Source: CAZMVY01 sp964617875 (lineage in GTDB: Bacteria > Planctomycetota > Phycisphaerae > UBA1845 > PWPN01). Taken from it: a stretch of DNA of 36,803 bases. This document shows positions 7,274 through 18,124 of the stretch, in pieces. A program made the translations under genes and the position numbers. The notes below the pieces were generated by a model, which saw only the letters and a list, made by a program, of their open reading frames with translations, was not told the origin of the DNA and searched no databases. Each line of letters opens with the position of its first letter. Position 1 is the first letter of the stretch. The stretch spans positions 1 to 36,803 of the forward strand of contig CAZUAI010000055.1 in the NCBI GenBank assembly GCA_964617875.1, read 5' to 3'.

Positions 7274-8548
7274 TTATGCACCTCCCGACACGGAGTTGAT
7301 CAGCGTGACGAGCGGCAGGAACAGGGCGATGACGATGAAGCCGACGATGCCGCCGAGGATGACCACCATCACCGGCTCGAGCAGGCTGACGAGGCCGGCC
7401 ACGAGGGTCTCGACCTCTTCGTCGTAGTTGTCGGCGATTTTCATGAGCATCTTGTCGAGATCGCCGGTTTCCTCGCCGACGTCGATCATGTTGACGACGA
7501 TCGCGTCGCACACGCGGGCGGCACGGAGCGGGTTGGCGAAGCTCTCGCCCTCGCGAATCGAGTCGTGCACCTTGCCGAGGGCCTTGGAATAGACCTCGTT
7601 TCCGCAGGTGTCCTTGGCGATGATGAGGGCCTCGAGGATGGGCACGCCGGCGCTGATGAGCGTGCCGAGCGTTCGCGTAAAGCGGGCGACGGCGGTCTTC
7701 GCGAGGATGTTGCCCATGATCGGGATCTTGAGCTTGGCCACGTCCACGTAGAAACGGCCGCCTTGCGATTTCTTGATCAGCTTGATCAGCAGGAAGAAGA
7801 CCACCGGGCTGATGAAGACGCAGACCCAGCCGGGAGGCGTGCCGGAGATGAACCACTCGGAGATCGCCATCAGCAGGAGCGTCATGCTGGGCAGCTGAGC
7901 GCCGAAGTCCTTGAAGATTTCCTTGAACTTCGGGACGACGGCGATCATGATGCCGCTGACGATCATGACGGCGAAGGAAATGACGACGATCGGGTAGATC
8001 ATCGCGCCGATGACTTTTCGTTTGAGGCGCTGGGCCTTCTCCATGAACTCGGCGAGCCGCTGGAGAATGACGTCGAGTACGCCGCCCGCCTCGCCGGCGG
8101 CGACCATGTTGCAGTAAAGGCGGTCGAATGCCTTGGGTTGGCGCGCCATGGCCTCGGAGAGGGTGGCACCGCCCTCGACGTCGTCGGCGACGTTGCGGAT
8201 GATGACGCGAAGAAGGCCGGGTTTCTGCTGCTGCTCGAGGATGCGGAGGCTGCGGAGGATCGGCAGGCCGGCGTCCTGCAGGGTGGAGAGCTGACGGGTG
8301 AACTGGGTGATCTTCTTGGTCGGGACCTTGCCGAACCCGCCGGCGGCCTTGCTTTTCTTCTTGCCGGGGGCGGCTTTGCCATCGGCGCCCTTGGCAGGGG
8401 CCTTCTTGCCGCCCTTCTGGCGGATCTTCGTCGGGAAATAGCCCTGGCTGCGGATCTTGACGAGGGCCTCTTCGGTCGAGGCGGCCTCCACCTCGTCCTT
8501 GATCTCCTGCCCGGCCTGATTCATCGCCTCGTACTGGAACTTGGGCAT
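7274..8548 (-). CDS. pilC: Type IV pilus / type II secretion inner-membrane platform protein
   Basis: A 424-aa GspF/PilC-family protein. The N-terminus (MPKFQYEAMNQAGQEIKDEV) is the usual start. Two T2SSF domains follow (FTRQLSTLQDAGLPILRSLR around residues 83-102, FTRTLGTLISAGVPILEALI around 290-309), with membrane segments in IYPIVVISFAVMIVSGIMIA, the VCVFISPVVFFLLI region and the C-terminal VMVVILGGIVGFIVIALFLP. A Lys/Gly/Ala-rich linker of roughly 25 residues (GGKKAPAKGADGK and onward) is inserted between the N-terminal strand region and the first T2SSF domain, which is unusual. PilC couples the cytoplasmic ATPases to pilin polymerisation. The gene starts 2 bp after the upstream ATPase stop codon, so translation is probably coupled. 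Confidence 0.92.
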   Translation of the reverse strand: MPKFQYEAMNQAGQEIKDEVEAASTEEALVKIRSQGYFPTKIRQKGGKKAPAKGADGKAAPGKKKSKAAGGFGKVPTKKITQFTRQLSTLQDAGLPILRSLRILEQQQKPGLLRVIIRNVADDVEGGATLSEAMARQPKAFDRLYCNMVAAGEAGGVLDVILQRLAEFMEKAQRLKRKVIGAMIYPIVVISFAVMIVSGIMIAVVPKFKEIFKDFGAQLPSMTLLLMAISEWFISGTPPGWVCVFISPVVFFLLIKLIKKSQGGRFYVDVAKLKIPIMGNILAKTAVARFTRTLGTLISAGVPILEALIIAKDTCGNEVYSKALGKVHDSIREGESFANPLRAARVCDAIVVNMIDVGEETGDLDKMLMKIADNYDEEVETLVAGLVSLLEPVMVVILGGIVGFIVIALFLPLVTLINSVSGGA

Positions 8549-8550
8549 GA

Positions 8551-10584
8551 TTATCCCTCTTCCATCAGCGTCTCTTTGACCACTTCCTCAATCGTGGTCA
8601 CGCCGTCCGTGATGGCCAGAAGCCCGGATTCGCGCAGGGTTCGCATCCCGCGCTTGCGGGCCTCGTTCCGCAGAATGTTCGAGGACGCCCGTTGCATGAT
8701 CAGCTCCCGCATGTCGTCGTCCAGCGTCATGATCTCGAAGATGCCCATCCGGCCGCGGTAACCGGTGCCTTTGCAGTAGTCGCAGCCCTTGCCGTAGAAG
8801 AACACCTTGCCCGCGACGTCTTCCGGCCGAAGCTCGAGTTCCATGAGCATCTCCTCGGTCGGGTGGAACTCCTCTTTGCAGTTCTCACAGATCTTTCGAA
8901 CAAGCCGTTGCCCGACGACCGCTTCGAGCGTGGCGGTGATGAGGAACGGCTCCAGGCCGAGGTCCATGAGCCGCGCGATCGCCGAGGGAGCATCGTTCGT
9001 ATGGAGGGTCGAGAATACCAGGTGTCCGGTCAAGGAAGCCTGTACGGAAATCTGTGCGGTTTCCAGATCGCGGACCTCGCCAACCAGGATGATGTCGGGG
9101 TCCTGACGGAGGAAGCTCCGCAGACACCGCGCAAAAGTAAGCCCGATTTCCGAGTTGATCTGACATTGGATGAGCCCGTCGATGTCATATTCGACAGGAT
9201 CCTCGCTGGTCAGGATCTTGGTGTCGATCGTGTTCAGCTTGTTGAGGCAGGCGTAGAGGGTCGTCGTCTTTCCGGAGCCGGTGGGGCCGGTGACGACGAT
9301 GATTCCATTGGGTTTCTCGATAAGCTGCTTCAGCTTGGCCAGGTCGTCCTCGCGAAGGCCGATCCGGTCGAGGTCGAGGCGGACGTTGCTGCGGTCGAGG
9401 ACACGCATGACGACGCTCTCGCCGAACATGGTGGGGAGGACCGCGACGCGGAGGTCAACCGGGTTGCCGCCGACGGTGAGTTCGATGCGGCCGTCCTGCG
9501 GAAGGCGGCGTTCCGCGATGTTGAGGTTGGCCATGACCTTGATACGCGAGGCAACGGCCATGGCGATGTGGCGCGGCGGCGGGACCATCTCGTAGAGGAC
9601 GCCGTCGATGCGGTAGCGCATCTTGAACTCGTCCTCGAAGGGCTCGAAGTGGATATCGGACGCCTTGTCCTTGATCGCCTGCAGAAGGACGAGGTTCAGG
9701 AGCTTCTTGACGGGGTTGGATTCGGCGGCCTGCTTGAGGTCGTCGAGGTCGATGCTCTCGGCGCTGTGCTCGGCGAGAACCTTGAGGCCCTCGTCACCGG
9801 CGATCTCTTCGATGAGGCTCGCGACGCTGTCGGCCTGCTCCTCGGGGTAGTACCGCGTGAGGGCCGCTTCGATCTGCTCGGGCGAACTCAGGTACGGCCG
9901 GATCGAGAAGCCCATCAGCTTCTTGAGGTCGTCGGTGGCGTGAAAGTCCTCCGGGCTTCGGAGGGCGATCGAGAGCAGCTTGGTCTCGGGCTGGTAGTCG
10001 ATCGGGATGATCTTGAATGTCTGGGCGGTCCGGCTGGGGATCAGCTTGATGATGTCTTCGGGGATGTCCATCTTGCTGAGGTCGATGGGCTCCATGCCCA
10101 CCTGAGCGGCGAGGGCAAGCTGGACATCGGCCTCGCTGACGTAGTTGAGTTCGACGAGAATCTGGCCGATGGGCCCGCCCTTCTCGTTCTGGATTTCCTT
10201 CGCCTCGGCGGCCTGCGTGCGGGTGATCAGGCCCATTTTGATGAGGATACGGCCGAGGTTTCGTCCCTTGAGCTGGCTGATCGGCGGCATGCGGCCCCGA
10301 CCAGCGGGCGAGGCGGGGCTGGCGAGCGGGGCGGCCGGGGGCTTCTTTGGCGGCACCGCTTCGGCGGCGCCGCTTTTGGCCTCGGGGGGCCTGGCGGTGT
10401 CTTCCGGCTTGTAGGGACGCGACGGCACCCGCGGGGCCGCGCCCTTGTCGCCGGCAGCTGACGGGGCCTTGGGCGGCATCGCCGACAGGTCCGGCGTGAC
10501 CGGCCGCGAGCGGACGGGCTGCACGGTCACCTTGGGCGGCGTTGCACCGGCGTGGGGATTGTTGCTCGGGCCTTGGTCTGGCAT
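8551..10584 (-). CDS. GspE/PilB-family assembly ATPase with Pro/Ala-rich N-terminus
   Basis: A 677-aa ATPase. The first 100 or so residues are Pro/Ala/Lys-rich and probably disordered. An MshEN-type N-terminal domain follows (NLGRILIKMGLITRTQAAEA; IGQILVELNYVSEADV), then the ATPase core: Walker A GPTGSGKTTT, Asp box TSEDPVEYD, Walker B region DPDIILVGEVRD, His box HLVFSTLHTNDA. A tetracysteine zinc site (CENC, then CDYC) is the mark of assembly rather than retraction ATPases. It is the second such ATPase in this cluster and shares only the general family layout with the one at 11774-13495. Either it serves a type II secretion-like system or the two ATPases work together. It lies 33 bp downstream of pilT and 2 bp upstream of pilC. 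Confidence 0.92.
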   Translation of the reverse strand: MPDQGPSNNPHAGATPPKVTVQPVRSRPVTPDLSAMPPKAPSAAGDKGAAPRVPSRPYKPEDTARPPEAKSGAAEAVPPKKPPAAPLASPASPAGRGRMPPISQLKGRNLGRILIKMGLITRTQAAEAKEIQNEKGGPIGQILVELNYVSEADVQLALAAQVGMEPIDLSKMDIPEDIIKLIPSRTAQTFKIIPIDYQPETKLLSIALRSPEDFHATDDLKKLMGFSIRPYLSSPEQIEAALTRYYPEEQADSVASLIEEIAGDEGLKVLAEHSAESIDLDDLKQAAESNPVKKLLNLVLLQAIKDKASDIHFEPFEDEFKMRYRIDGVLYEMVPPPRHIAMAVASRIKVMANLNIAERRLPQDGRIELTVGGNPVDLRVAVLPTMFGESVVMRVLDRSNVRLDLDRIGLREDDLAKLKQLIEKPNGIIVVTGPTGSGKTTTLYACLNKLNTIDTKILTSEDPVEYDIDGLIQCQINSEIGLTFARCLRSFLRQDPDIILVGEVRDLETAQISVQASLTGHLVFSTLHTNDAPSAIARLMDLGLEPFLITATLEAVVGQRLVRKICENCKEEFHPTEEMLMELELRPEDVAGKVFFYGKGCDYCKGTGYRGRMGIFEIMTLDDDMRELIMQRASSNILRNEARKRGMRTLRESGLLAITDGVTTIEEVVKETLMEEG

Positions 10585-10617
10585 AACAGCCTCTCGCTCG
10601 CTTGAGCCCGCACGGGG

Positions 10618-11773
10618 CTACGCTTTCTGCTGGGGCGGCAACTCGTCCTCGTCCTTCTGCTTCTTCGCGTCGCCGAGCGGGCTGCCGCCGGCGGTGGCGC
10701 CGGGGGCCACGCCGCGTTTGTGGGCCTCGATCTTGTCCTGCATCTCGCCCGGATGGCGGGCCTTGTCCATCGCCTCTTCCTCCGAAATCGTCCTGCTCAT
10801 GTAGAGTTGCAGCAGGTGCTCGTCGAGCAGCTGCATGCCGTACTTCTTGCCCGTCTGGATGCTCGAGTCGATACGGAAGGTCTTGTTTTCGCGGATCAGG
10901 TTGGCGATAGCGGGGGTTACCACCATGAACTCGTACGCCGCCACCATGCCCGACTCGATCCGCGGGCACAGCGCCTGCGACAACACGGCGATCAGCGTGG
11001 TCGAGAGCTGCACGCGGATCTGCTCCTGCTGCTCGTGCGGGAAGGCGTCGATGATGCGGTTGACCGTTCCCTGGCAGCCGGTGGTGTGGAGCGTGCCGAA
11101 GACGAGGTGGCCCGTCTCGGCGGCCCGAATCGCCGATTCGATCGTTTCCAGGTCGCGCAACTCGCCGACGAGGATCACGTCGGGATCCTGCCGTAGCACA
11201 CGGCGGAGGGCTTCGGCGAAGCTCGGTACGTCGTTGCCCACTTCGCGTTGGTTGATAATTGATTTCTTGTGTTGATGGTAATATTCGATCGGATCTTCGA
11301 CGGTTACGATATGACGGTCGAAGTTCTCGTTGATGTAGTTCAGCATCGAGGCGAGAGTCGTAGTCTTTCCGGAGCCGGTGGGTCCCGTGACGAGGAATAG
11401 TCCTCGCGGACGACGACAGAGTGCCCGGGTAATCTTGGGCAGGCCGATCTCGTCAAACGAGAAGAAACGCGACGGAATAAGTCGGAGAACGACCGCGAGG
11501 TTGCCGCGTTGGCGGAACACGGAGACGCGGAAGCGGCCGGCGTCACCAAAGGCGAAGCCGAAGTCCGTGCCGCCCTCTTCCTGGATTTCCTGCTGGTTGC
11601 GATCGGGGGTGATGGACTTCATCAGGGAAACGGTGTCCTCGGGCTCGAGGACCTTGGTTTCGAGGGATCGCAGGTGGCCGTGGAGGCGCAGGACCGGCGG
11701 GCGGCCCACGGTCAGATGAATATCGGAGGCGTTACGCTTGATGCAGGTTTCGAGCAGTCGGTCAATGTGCAGA

Positions 11774-11781
<8 letters not shown>
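10618..11781 (-). CDS. pilT: Type IV pilus retraction ATPase
   Basis: A 387-aa protein from a TTG start at 11781, chosen because GGAGG lies 6 bp before it and homologues begin at SLHIDRLLETCIKRNASDIH. The frame is open further upstream but has no site. The TTG overlaps the last codons of pilB, so the two are translationally coupled. Motifs: SDIHLTVGRPPVLRLHG, Walker A GPTGSGKTTT, VEDPIEY, QDPDVILVGELRD, HLVFGTLHT, and the PilT signature AIANLIRENKTFRI. There is no zinc tetracysteine site, as expected for PilT. The C-terminal 40 residues are Lys/Glu/Pro-rich and extend beyond the usual end. It drives pilus retraction (twitching, DNA uptake). Confidence 0.93.
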
Positions 11782-13495
<1,714 letters not shown>

Positions 13496-13603
13496 GGTAT
13501 CCCGCCAGTTTGCCCCAAGAGGTTACACACGCACCGGCCTGTCGGCCCCGGCATGCCATACCCTGTCGTCCACGCGGCCGATCCTTGTGGGCGATCACTC
13601 TAT

Positions 13604-13631
13604 AGTATAAACGGACGGGGGGGCGCATCAA
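13604..13631 (-). promoter_or_regulatory. Predicted sigma70-type promoter of the pil cluster
   Basis: On the minus strand TTGATG (13626-13631) is followed after 16 bp by TATACT (13604-13609). These match the -35 and -10 consensus at 4/6 and 5/6. Transcription would begin near 13597 and reach pilB after about 100 bases of 5' leader. The site lies in the 143-bp gap downstream of the thioesterase gene, so the pilus cluster can be transcribed independently. Confidence 0.55.
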
Positions 13632-13638
13632 GTAGTGT

Positions 13639-14052
13639 CTATTCCGCATGAACCGGGAACAGGGCGGCCACCTCCGGCGGGACGCGGGTGGGGCGGCCGC
13701 GGGTGGTGTCGATGTAGGCCCAGTCCGTGGCGGCGCGGGCCAGTTCCTCGCCGGTATCGGCGCGGGTGAACCGGTAGCAGCGACGGCTGGTAGCACCGCG
13801 GAATCCGGCGACCCATGTCCGGATTTCAACGACCGCGCCCTTGGGGGCCTGTCGCAGGTAGTCGATCTCGTGACGGCGGACGAACCACGCCGTGCCCAGT
13901 TCCCGATAGCGCTCCGGCGTCAGCCCGACGGCGGACGAATGGGCGACGGCCGCATCCTGCATCCACTGGACGTAGAGCACATTGCTGGCATGACCCTGGG
14001 CGTCCACGTCCTCGACGGTTCGCATCAGCACGAATACGGCGGGTTCTGACAT
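13639..14052 (-). CDS. Acyl-CoA thioesterase, hot-dog fold (4HBT / YbgC-FadM type)
   Basis: A 137-aa protein of normal family length. The motif DAQGHASNVLYVQWMQDAA near residues 17-35 is the DxxGHxxNxxY signature of 4-hydroxybenzoyl-CoA-type thioesterases, with Asp as the catalytic residue. Later family features are FVRRHEIDYLRQAPKGAVVEI and ATDWAYIDTTRGRPTRVP. It probably hydrolyses short or aromatic acyl-CoA thioesters in the cytoplasm; the substrate is unknown. It follows the universal stress gene by 79 bp on the same strand. Confidence 0.85.
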   Translation of the reverse strand: MSEPAVFVLMRTVEDVDAQGHASNVLYVQWMQDAAVAHSSAVGLTPERYRELGTAWFVRRHEIDYLRQAPKGAVVEIRTWVAGFRGATSRRCYRFTRADTGEELARAATDWAYIDTTRGRPTRVPPEVAALFPVHAE

Positions 14053-14131
14053 TGTTCTGTTCGCAGGTCCCCGGCGGCAAGTTCTCTCGGGTTCCGCACT
14101 GTCCCGGCCGTGCGGCCTGCAACGCCGGGGC

Positions 14132-14560
14132 TCATTCCTGTGGGGCGCGCAGCAGCAGTACGGGGATGCTCGTCCGATGGCGAACGCTGTCGGCCACGCT
14201 GCCGAGGACCCAGTCGGCCAGGTGCCGGTGGCCGTGTGTGGACATTGCGATCAGGTCGCACTGCTCCCGCTCGGCCAGTTCGATGACCTCGTCCGACGGC
14301 TCGCCGCGGGCCAGCGCTGCCATGACCTCGAATCCCTCGGCGATCAGCTCGGCGCGGCGTCTCTCCAGGTACTCGCGGTCGCGGATGATCTCCTCGGAGT
14401 CGGCGAGGTTCAGCGATTCCTGGTGTCGGGCGGCCCATCCGTCCGCGACGTGGACGAGCGTAAGCCTCGCCCCGAACAGTCTGGCGAGCGGACGGATATG
14501 TCGGAGGATCACCTCGTCCACGGCCGAGTTTTCCAGCGGGATCAGGATGTGCTTGTACAC
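14132..14560 (-). CDS. Universal stress protein, UspA family
   Basis: A 142-aa single Usp domain. It begins YKHILIPLENSA, the usual first strand, and ends with the ATP-binding-type pattern MSTHGHRHLADWVLGSVADS followed by SIPVLLLR (G-2x-G-9x-G style, here with H in one Gly position). It probably binds ATP and acts as a stress-responsive regulator. It lies 22 bp downstream of the NRAMP transporter gene; transporter plus Usp pairs are common and suggest that it modulates the transporter or responds with it. Confidence 0.85.
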   Translation of the reverse strand: MYKHILIPLENSAVDEVILRHIRPLARLFGARLTLVHVADGWAARHQESLNLADSEEIIRDREYLERRRAELIAEGFEVMAALARGEPSDEVIELAEREQCDLIAMSTHGHRHLADWVLGSVADSVRHRTSIPVLLLRAPQE

Positions 14561-14582
14561 GGTTCGGTACTCCGCATTGCCT

Positions 14583-15974
14583 TCATCCCCCGATTCGTTC
14601 CGCGATCGTCTGCACCAGCAGGTAGGCGTTCAGCACGACAATCACGATCGTCACGGTCCATGCGACGGCTTTCGTCGTTCGCGAGTTTTGGAACCTGCCC
14701 ATCTTGGTCCGGTCGCCGGTGAAGAGGACCAGCGGCACGACGGCGAAGCTGAGCTGCAACGACAGGATGACCTGACTGAGGACGAGGAGTTCGCCGACGC
14801 CGCGCTGGCCGTACACGGCGGCGACGACCGCAGCCGGGCCGATCGCCAGGAGGCGGGTGATCATTCGGCGGACCCAGGGCCGCAGACGAATATCGAGAAA
14901 GCCTTCCATCACGATCTGGCCGGCCAGCGTGCCGGTGAGGGTCGAGTTCTGCCCGGCGGCGAGCAGCGAGACTCCGAAGAGGATGCTCGCCAGGGGCGCG
15001 CCCAGGACCGGGCTGAGCAGCTTGTAGGCGTCGCTGATGTCGGCGACGTCCTGGTGTTCGGTTCCGTGAAAGGCGGCGGCACTGACGATCAGGATGGCGC
15101 CATTGACCAGGAAGGCGCCCAGAAGGGCACATGTCGAGTCAAGCGTTGCGTAGCGGATGGCCTTTGCCTTGCCCTGATCGGTGCGGTCGAAGGCGCGGGT
15201 CTGCACAATGCTGGAGTGCAGGTAGAGGTTATGCGGCATGACGGTCGCGCCGAGGATGCCGATGGCGAGGTAGAGCATGGCGGGGTTCGTGACGATCTCC
15301 GTCCGCGGCAGCAGGCCGGCCAGGACGGCGGCGGGGGCGGGCCTGGATGCGTACAGCTCGTAGGCGAAGCCGGCGCCGATGGTCAGGATGAGAGCGGCGA
15401 CGACCGCCTCGAGCGCCCGGAACCCTTTGTGCTGGAGGAACAGGATCGCGACGACGTCGAGCGCGGTGATCATCACGCCGAGCACGAGCGGCAGCCCAAA
15501 GAGGAGATTCAGGGCGATGGCCGAGCCGATGACCTCGGCGAGATCGCACGCGGCGATGGCGATCTCGCACAGGACCCACAGGCCGAGCGTCACCCGCCTT
15601 GAGTAGTGATCGCGGCATGCCTGGGCCAGGTCGCGGCCGGTCACGATCCCGAGCTTCAGCGAAAGCCTCTGCAGAACGATTGCCATGAGGTTTGCGATCA
15701 GGACGACGGCCAGCAGCGTGTAGCCGAACCGCGCCCCCCCGGCCAGGTCGGTGGCCCAGTTGCCCGGGTCCATGTAGCCGACGGCGACCATAAGGCCCGG
15801 GCCCACGAAGGCGAAAAAGGTGCGAAGCCGCCCTGCCTGGGCCGGGACCGAGATCGAGGCGTGCGCTTCTCGCAGGCTGGGCTCGGTCGCGGCGCGGCGC
15901 CAGCCGCTTCCGGCAGGGGTTGTCGCGTCGGCCGCGCCGGCGGGAGGATCGGTGTGGGGCGGGTCGGGCCTCAT
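14583..15974 (-). CDS. mntH: NRAMP-family divalent metal (Mn2+/Fe2+) transporter
   Basis: A 463-aa membrane protein with about 11 hydrophobic segments. The two metal-site motifs are intact: MDPGNWATDLAGG in helix 1 (DPGN) and ATVMPHNLYLHSSIVQ in helix 6 (MPH). The transport signature GQNSTLTGTLAGQIVMEGFL is also present. The N-terminal 40 residues are hydrophilic and Pro/Ala-rich. It imports Mn2+ or Fe2+ with protons across the inner membrane. It starts 4 bp after hemB, so iron or manganese supply and haem synthesis are probably co-expressed. No Fur- or MntR-like box was identified by eye. Confidence 0.92.
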   Translation of the reverse strand: MRPDPPHTDPPAGAADATTPAGSGWRRAATEPSLREAHASISVPAQAGRLRTFFAFVGPGLMVAVGYMDPGNWATDLAGGARFGYTLLAVVLIANLMAIVLQRLSLKLGIVTGRDLAQACRDHYSRRVTLGLWVLCEIAIAACDLAEVIGSAIALNLLFGLPLVLGVMITALDVVAILFLQHKGFRALEAVVAALILTIGAGFAYELYASRPAPAAVLAGLLPRTEIVTNPAMLYLAIGILGATVMPHNLYLHSSIVQTRAFDRTDQGKAKAIRYATLDSTCALLGAFLVNGAILIVSAAAFHGTEHQDVADISDAYKLLSPVLGAPLASILFGVSLLAAGQNSTLTGTLAGQIVMEGFLDIRLRPWVRRMITRLLAIGPAAVVAAVYGQRGVGELLVLSQVILSLQLSFAVVPLVLFTGDRTKMGRFQNSRTTKAVAWTVTIVIVVLNAYLLVQTIAERIGG

Positions 15975-15978
15975 CGTG

Positions 15979-16962
15979 TCATCGCAGCCACGCCGCCAGG
16001 TCCTTTGCGAAGTACGTGAGGATCATGTCGGCGCCGGCGCGCCTGATGGCGAGCGTCGCTTCGAGTGCGCAGGCTTTCTCGTCGAGCCAGCCGTTGGCGG
16101 CGGCGGCCTTGATCATCGAGTACTCGCCGCTGACATGGTAGGCCGCCGTCGGCAGGGCGAAGCGTTGCTTGACGCGGTAAAGGATGTCCAGGTAGTTGAC
16201 GGCGGGCTTGACCATCACCATGTCGGCGCCTTCCTGGACGTCGAGGGCCACCTCGCGGAGGGCCTCTTCGGCGTTGGCGGGGTCCATCTGGTACGTGCGG
16301 CGATCGCCGAACTTCGGCGGCGACTCGGCCGCGTCGCGGAAGGGACCGTAGTAGGCGCTGGCATACTTGGCGGCGTACGCGAGGATAGGCGTGTTGGCGA
16401 AGCCGCCTTCGTCCAGCGCACGGCGGATGGCGGCCACGCGGCCGTCCATCATGTCGGACGGGGCGACGATGTCCGCCCCCGCGCGGGCGTGCGAGACGGC
16501 TTCCCTGGCAAGGTTCTCGAGGGTCGCGTCGTTGGCGACGTCCTTTCGGCCGGCGTGCTCGAGGACGGTGCCGCAGTGGCCGTGGTCGGTGTACTCGCAG
16601 AGGCAGACGTCGGTGATGACGAGGAGGTTCCTGCACGCGGCCTTGATAGACCGGACGGCCTGCTGAACGATGCCGTCGTCTCGCCAGGCGTCGCTGCCGA
16701 CGGCGTCCTTGTGGGCGGGAATGCCGAAGAGCAGCACAGCGGGGATGCCAAGCGCCTCGATCTGGCGGCACTCGTCCGTGAGCGTGTCCACGGAGAACTG
16801 GTACTGCCCGGGCATGGAGGCGATCGAGTTTCGCACGTCCCGTCCGGGCCGGACGAACAGCGGGGCAATCAGGTCGTCGATCGACAGGGACGTTTCGCGG
16901 ACCAGCCGGCGGATCGTCGGGTTCGAGCGAAGGCGTCGCATGCGAGTCTGCGGGAAGGGCAT
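15979..16962 (-). CDS. hemB: Delta-aminolevulinic acid dehydratase (porphobilinogen synthase)
   Basis: A 327-aa protein of the expected length. The zinc-binding cysteines are present (DVCLCEYTDHGHCG), and both active-site lysine regions are seen (ILAYAAKYASAYYGPFRDA; GADMVMVKPAVNYLDI). It condenses two 5-aminolevulinate molecules to porphobilinogen in tetrapyrrole synthesis, in the cytoplasm. The three-Cys form indicates a zinc-dependent enzyme. It leads a minus-strand group with mntH, uspA and the thioesterase gene. Confidence 0.95.
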   Translation of the reverse strand: MPFPQTRMRRLRSNPTIRRLVRETSLSIDDLIAPLFVRPGRDVRNSIASMPGQYQFSVDTLTDECRQIEALGIPAVLLFGIPAHKDAVGSDAWRDDGIVQQAVRSIKAACRNLLVITDVCLCEYTDHGHCGTVLEHAGRKDVANDATLENLAREAVSHARAGADIVAPSDMMDGRVAAIRRALDEGGFANTPILAYAAKYASAYYGPFRDAAESPPKFGDRRTYQMDPANAEEALREVALDVQEGADMVMVKPAVNYLDILYRVKQRFALPTAAYHVSGEYSMIKAAAANGWLDEKACALEATLAIRRAGADMILTYFAKDLAAWLR

Positions 16963-17085
16963 ATCGTCTCCCGTGCTGCGTTCCGTGTGCCGCGTGCCAG
17001 GTTCAAGTCGCCCGCGGCCGCGATTGCCGGGTGCCGCATGAACCGCGTATCACCGGGCCCTCCGTACCTGGCACTCGCCAGGATT

Positions 17086-17334
17086 TTATCGCCGCAGACC
17101 GACCCATGCCACCAGGATCATGACGATCAGCAGGGCGATGAGGACCGGCCATCGCCACGTGCGGCTGCGGTGTTCGGCGGTTGAGGCCGGCGTGATCCAC
17201 TCGCCGCAGTGGGGGCATTTCTCCGCGTCCTCGTACACGCTGCGGCGGCAGACCGGGCAGGCGACGGTCTCGGACTCGGCGTCGTCCGGGTCGTCGTCGA
17301 ACTGCTCGTCGTCCGACCATTCCTCATCGCGCAT
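17086..17334 (-). CDS. Small zinc-ribbon protein with C-terminal membrane anchor
   Basis: An 82-aa protein. The ATG at 17334 is chosen because residues upstream in the frame are low-complexity shadow sequence. Layout: an acidic N-terminus (MRDEEWSDDEQFDDDPDD), a zinc ribbon with two CxxC pairs (CPVCRRSVYEDAEKCPHC, residues about 29-46), and one transmembrane segment near the end (WPVLIALLIVMILVAWVGL). The ribbon should face the cytoplasm. It lies 31 bp after the isochorismatase-family gene on the same strand. Function unknown; such proteins are common in planctomycetes. Confidence 0.75.
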   Translation of the reverse strand: MRDEEWSDDEQFDDDPDDAESETVACPVCRRSVYEDAEKCPHCGEWITPASTAEHRSRTWRWPVLIALLIVMILVAWVGLRR

Positions 17335-17365
17335 TGCCGGTCTCCGCTGGCGGCTGCGGTCAGCG

Positions 17366-17929
17366 TCACTTGACGATCTTGATGATTTCCTTGAACTCCG
17401 GCGTGCCGGCGACGCGGAGCAGCTCGAACGTGGCGGATTCCGTCGTCGTGAGGACGGCGCCGGCCTGGCGCATCCGTTCGATCGCCATATCGCGGTCGAG
17501 TTCGCGCCGGGAGCCGATCGCATCCGCGCACACGAACGGCACGTACCCCAGCGTCAGGAGGTCCAGCACCGTCTGCTGCACGCACACGTGCGACTCGATG
17601 CCGATGACGAGGATCTGCGAGCGGTCGGTCCTGGCGATCGCGGTGGTGATCGGTTCGGTCGTGCAGCAACTGAAGGTGAGCTTCTCGATCGTCTCGACCG
17701 TGCGGTCGCCGAACGCCTCGCGGATCGGCGCGACGGTCGGGCCGAGGCCCTTCGGATACTGCTCGGTAATGATCGCCGGGACGTTCAGCACGCAGGCGGC
17801 GCGGATCATCCTGACGCCGGCGGCGATGACGGCCTCATGGTTCGCGATGTGCGGTACGAGCATCCTCTGGTAGTCGATGACGAGGAGCAGCGTTTCATCG
17901 ACTGCAAGGCGCGTGTTGGATCGGGTCAT
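17366..17929 (-). CDS. Isochorismatase-family cysteine hydrolase
   Basis: A 187-aa protein. The ATG at 17929 is preferred because a GAGG precedes it and the fold begins directly after (TLLLVIDYQRMLVP). The isochorismatase-fold residues are Asp in VIDYQ, Lys in EKLTFS and the Cys nucleophile in GIESHVCVQQTVLDLL, with the usual cis-peptide region just before the Cys. Small members such as YcaC or nicotinamidase-like enzymes hydrolyse amides or remain uncharacterised. The exact substrate cannot be told from the sequence. Confidence 0.85.
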   Translation of the reverse strand: MTRSNTRLAVDETLLLVIDYQRMLVPHIANHEAVIAAGVRMIRAACVLNVPAIITEQYPKGLGPTVAPIREAFGDRTVETIEKLTFSCCTTEPITTAIARTDRSQILVIGIESHVCVQQTVLDLLTLGYVPFVCADAIGSRRELDRDMAIERMRQAGAVLTTTESATFELLRVAGTPEFKEIIKIVK

Positions 17930-18124
17930 CAGGAACCTCTTCGTGGTCGTTCGTCCGGGTGGGGCCTCGACCGCGGACAATCGGGGTGCAGGCCTGCCGC
18001 CTGCCCTTCGCATTCTGCCGGCCCACGGAGATTCCGGGCCATGGCAGTGACGGGTGCCTGGCGCCCTGGAACCCGGGACAGGGACGCCGGTCACCCGGAT
18101 GTGGTACTATAGGCCCCCGGCGTC

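Noticed and set aside
8692..10461. Long open frames opposite the pil and GH51 genes (also 1229-2797, 7094-8761, 12266-13651, 29443-31104)
   Set aside because: They are antisense shadows of high-GC genes: Asp/Glu/Val/Gly/Arg-rich, without domains, and fully covered by recognised proteins on the other strand.
16994..17074. Inverted repeat GTGCCAGGT ... ACCTGGCAC downstream of the zinc-ribbon gene
   Set aside because: Nine perfect pairs but 63 bp apart and without a T-run; probably a chance or repeat-derived match.
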